Shown here piece by piece: positions 62,313 through 64,000 of a stretch of DNA of 64,000 nt. Source of the DNA: Paenibacillus monticola (GTDB lineage: Bacteria; Bacillota; Bacilli; Paenibacillales; Paenibacillaceae); assembly GCF_009664975.1 (NCBI RefSeq), contig NZ_WJXB01000004.1, positions 496,001-560,000 on the forward strand, in the 5' to 3' direction. Numbering within the stretch: the first letter of the stretch is position 1; each line of letters opens with the position of its first letter. Position numbers and translations under genes: made by a program. Below the pieces are notes generated by a model. That model saw only the letters and a program-made list of their open reading frames with translations. It had not been told where the DNA came from and made no database searches.

Positions 62313-64000
62313 TTACTTAGCAGTCCATAACGTAACTCGATCCTGTACGTATTTAGTGTAACCCGCTTCCATTTTTTTCACGCCTGCTTTTTCCAGATCC
62401 GCCATGTACGAATCCCAAATCTTATCAAAGTCGGTCGGTTTGGCTAAGATGGCTTCCGGGATACGTTTCCAAGTAATATCTTTCATTTTGTTGCCCAAAA
62501 TGGATACTTCATCTTCGCCTGGAATTGCGATGTTCCATGCCGCACCATAAGCTTTTTCTGTGAATTCTTCTTCTTTCGGGAATAGGTCCTTCCAAGTAGT
62601 TGCCTTGTAAGCGGCAAGAGTTTCTTTTTCAACATCACTATAGCCCAGTACCAGTTGCTCAGGGAAGTTCTTAGTATAGTAATTGTCTGTTGAATCTTTG
62701 GCCCCATCGCCATAATGCACCATCATATTCCAGTAGAAGCCGATTCCGGATTCCTTGGTGAAAGCGGTGTTGTCATTGTTGATGCGATCTTGAATGGCTG
62801 CAGGCACGGTGCGTTTGCCATTCTCCACCGTGTAATGCTTGCCTTCAATTCCCCAGTTGTTAAGAATTTGGCCCTCGTCAGAAGCGAGGTAGTCTAAGAA
62901 TTTAATAGTGCGAACCGGATCAGGATTCGTACTGGAAATGGAGATTCCATAGCCGCCCATGAAGCCGGTTGGCCAGAAGCTTGTTTCTTTATATTCTGCT
63001 GACAGAGTTACAGGGAAGTGGCCGTAAGTCTGCTCGAATTTGCCTGCTGTCTTCAAAGCCTGCTGAGCATCATTGTAATCCCAGTCCTGATCAATCAGAC
63101 CAAGCACCCGGCCTGTGGCTACTTTTGCTTTGTATTGATCGTATTTTTGCACAAAGCTTTCTCTATCGAGTAAGCCAATATCGTTCATATGATTGAGCCA
63201 ACGGAAGTATTCTTTTTCTTCAGGACGGCGGAAATGGTATATGGCTTCATGCGTTTCCTGATTAACGAAATATTCACCATCATCAGATCCACCTGTAGTC
63301 GCAACCGCAGGGTTAGTAACGGAGATGTACATATGCCAATCATCCGCATTTAAGGATACCCCGATGTTCTTGTTTCCATTTTCATCGGTAGGATGTTTTT
63401 CCAGATAGGCTTTAATCACATTCTCATAATCTTGCACGGTACGAATCTCTGGATATCCAGCTTCTTTAAGCACCCGATGCTGTAGCTCGAAACCCCCGCC
63501 AGCAACGAACTTCTTCTCATTTACGGCAGCCCACGTAGGAATGGAGTAGATAGACTGGTCTTCATTGGTATATTTGGCCCGAGCCAGATTGTCTCCGAGC
63601 ACCTTCTTGATGTTTGGGGCATATTTATCAATAAGCTCCGTCAGGTCGACAACCGCACCTGCATCGACAAGTTTCCCTATATCGCCTTTGGCGGAAATAA
63701 TATCGGGATATTCGCCACCAGCGGCAATTAAGGCAATCTTCTGTTGTGGATCACCTACAGCGAATTCCGCATCCAATGTGACGCCTGTTTTCTCAGTAAT
63801 GACTTTACTGATGTCATCCTTCATATTATTCCAATTGGGATTCGGATCTTCAGCGAAGAAGGAAAGTGTAAGTGGAGATAAATCCTCAGGCGCCGCTGTT
63901 GATTCTGCTTCTGCCGTTGGTTCATTGGTGCTTTTTCCGGCATTGCTTTCTTTATTCTCTGCGTTGTTACCACCACCGCAGCCAGACAATAAGCTGAGAA
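62313..64000 (-). CDS. Extracellular solute-binding lipoprotein, LplA-like (5' end cut off)
   Basis: The gene runs out of the window, so its start lies beyond base 64000. The visible part begins at a lipobox (LLSGC) followed by a Gly/Asn/Ser-rich tether, then a family-1 solute-binding protein: PLTLSFFAEDPNPNWNNMKD, YPDIISAKGDIGKLVDAGAV, FMGGYGISISSTNPDPVRTI. The late WKDLFPKEEEF region and overall length of about 560 residues match the large LplA/YtcQ-type oligosaccharide-binding proteins of Paenibacillus. Permease genes are expected upstream, outside the window. Confidence 0.9.
   Translation of the reverse strand, partial: LSLLSGCGGGNNAENKESNAGKSTNEPTAEAESTAAPEDLSPLTLSFFAEDPNPNWNNMKDDISKVITEKTGVTLDAEFAVGDPQQKIALIAAGGEYPDIISAKGDIGKLVDAGAVVDLTELIDKYAPNIKKVLGDNLARAKYTNEDQSIYSIPTWAAVNEKKFVAGGGFELQHRVLKEAGYPEIRTVQDYENVIKAYLEKHPTDENGNKNIGVSLNADDWHMYISVTNPAVATTGGSDDGEYFVNQETHEAIYHFRRPEEKEYFRWLNHMNDIGLLDRESFVQKYDQYKAKVATGRVLGLIDQDWDYNDAQQALKTAGKFEQTYGHFPVTLSAEYKETSFWPTGFMGGYGISISSTNPDPVRTIKFLDYLASDEGQILNNWGIEGKHYTVENGKRTVPAAIQDRINNDNTAFTKESGIGFYWNMMVHYGDGAKDSTDNYYTKNFPEQLVLGYSDVEKETLAAYKATTWKDLFPKEEEFTEKAYGAAWNIAIPGEDEVSILGNKMKDITWKRIPEAILAKPTDFDKIWDSYMADLEKAGVKKMEAGYTKYVQDRVTLWTAK

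Overview
The window comes from a low-to-moderate GC Gram-positive endospore-former, most likely a Paenibacillus. Gene order follows the Bacillus subtilis degSU-comF-flagellin-secA-prfB-ftsEX-minJ stretch. S-layer (SLH) proteins, copper-amine-oxidase-like stalk domains and an LplA-type lipoprotein are typical of Paenibacillaceae. This assignment is inference from gene content and synteny; no database was searched.

Layout. (1) 1-7 kb: two large exported proteins, one with Ig-like repeats and an SLH anchor, one a phosphodiester glycosidase. (2) 7-13.3 kb: degS-degU, a small glycosyltransferase-like protein, comFA, comFC and yvyF. (3) 13.3-22 kb: late flagellar genes flgM-flgN-flgK-flgL, fliW-csrA, hag, flaG-fliD-fliS-fliT. 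(4) 22-30 kb: cold-shock protein, a second SLH protein, hpf, secA, prfB with its programmed +1 frameshift, and a YitT-family protein. (5) 30-39 kb: a full arginine pathway argC-J-B-D-F and argG-argH. (6) 39-44 kb: a divergent MarR/SDR pair around a long palindrome, an esterase, a secreted protein, a CBS protein and a VanW protein. (7) 44.5-50.5 kb: ftsE-ftsX-M23 peptidase-ctpB-minJ, the division and wall-remodelling block. (8) 50.6-56.1 kb: a NarL-type two-component system divergent from a three-gene ABC exporter, with an operator-like palindrome between. (9) 56.2-64 kb: a repeat-rich gap, two small genes, a cation/proton antiporter, an RND exporter and a cut-off lipoprotein.

How the genes work together. 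The flagellar block holds two linked switches. FlgM should hold sigma-D in check, and sigma-D-like promoters precede flgM and hag. FliW and CsrA form the translational switch for Hag: the hag leader carries a hairpin with the CsrA consensus in its loop and a second GGA in the Shine-Dalgarno. ComFA/ComFC serve DNA uptake, and DegSU governs late-growth behaviours. FtsEX probably activates the neighbouring M23 hydrolase.

Most unusual signals. A run of ten back-to-back perfect inverted repeats lies inside the comFA reading frame (10631-10959). Four TTGTAT-N3-ATACAA palindromes sit at a constant 51-52 bp period (56283-56451). Two dispersed families of structured repeats occur; in one (27.9, 36.0 and 52.6 kb) the stems differ by compensatory changes.
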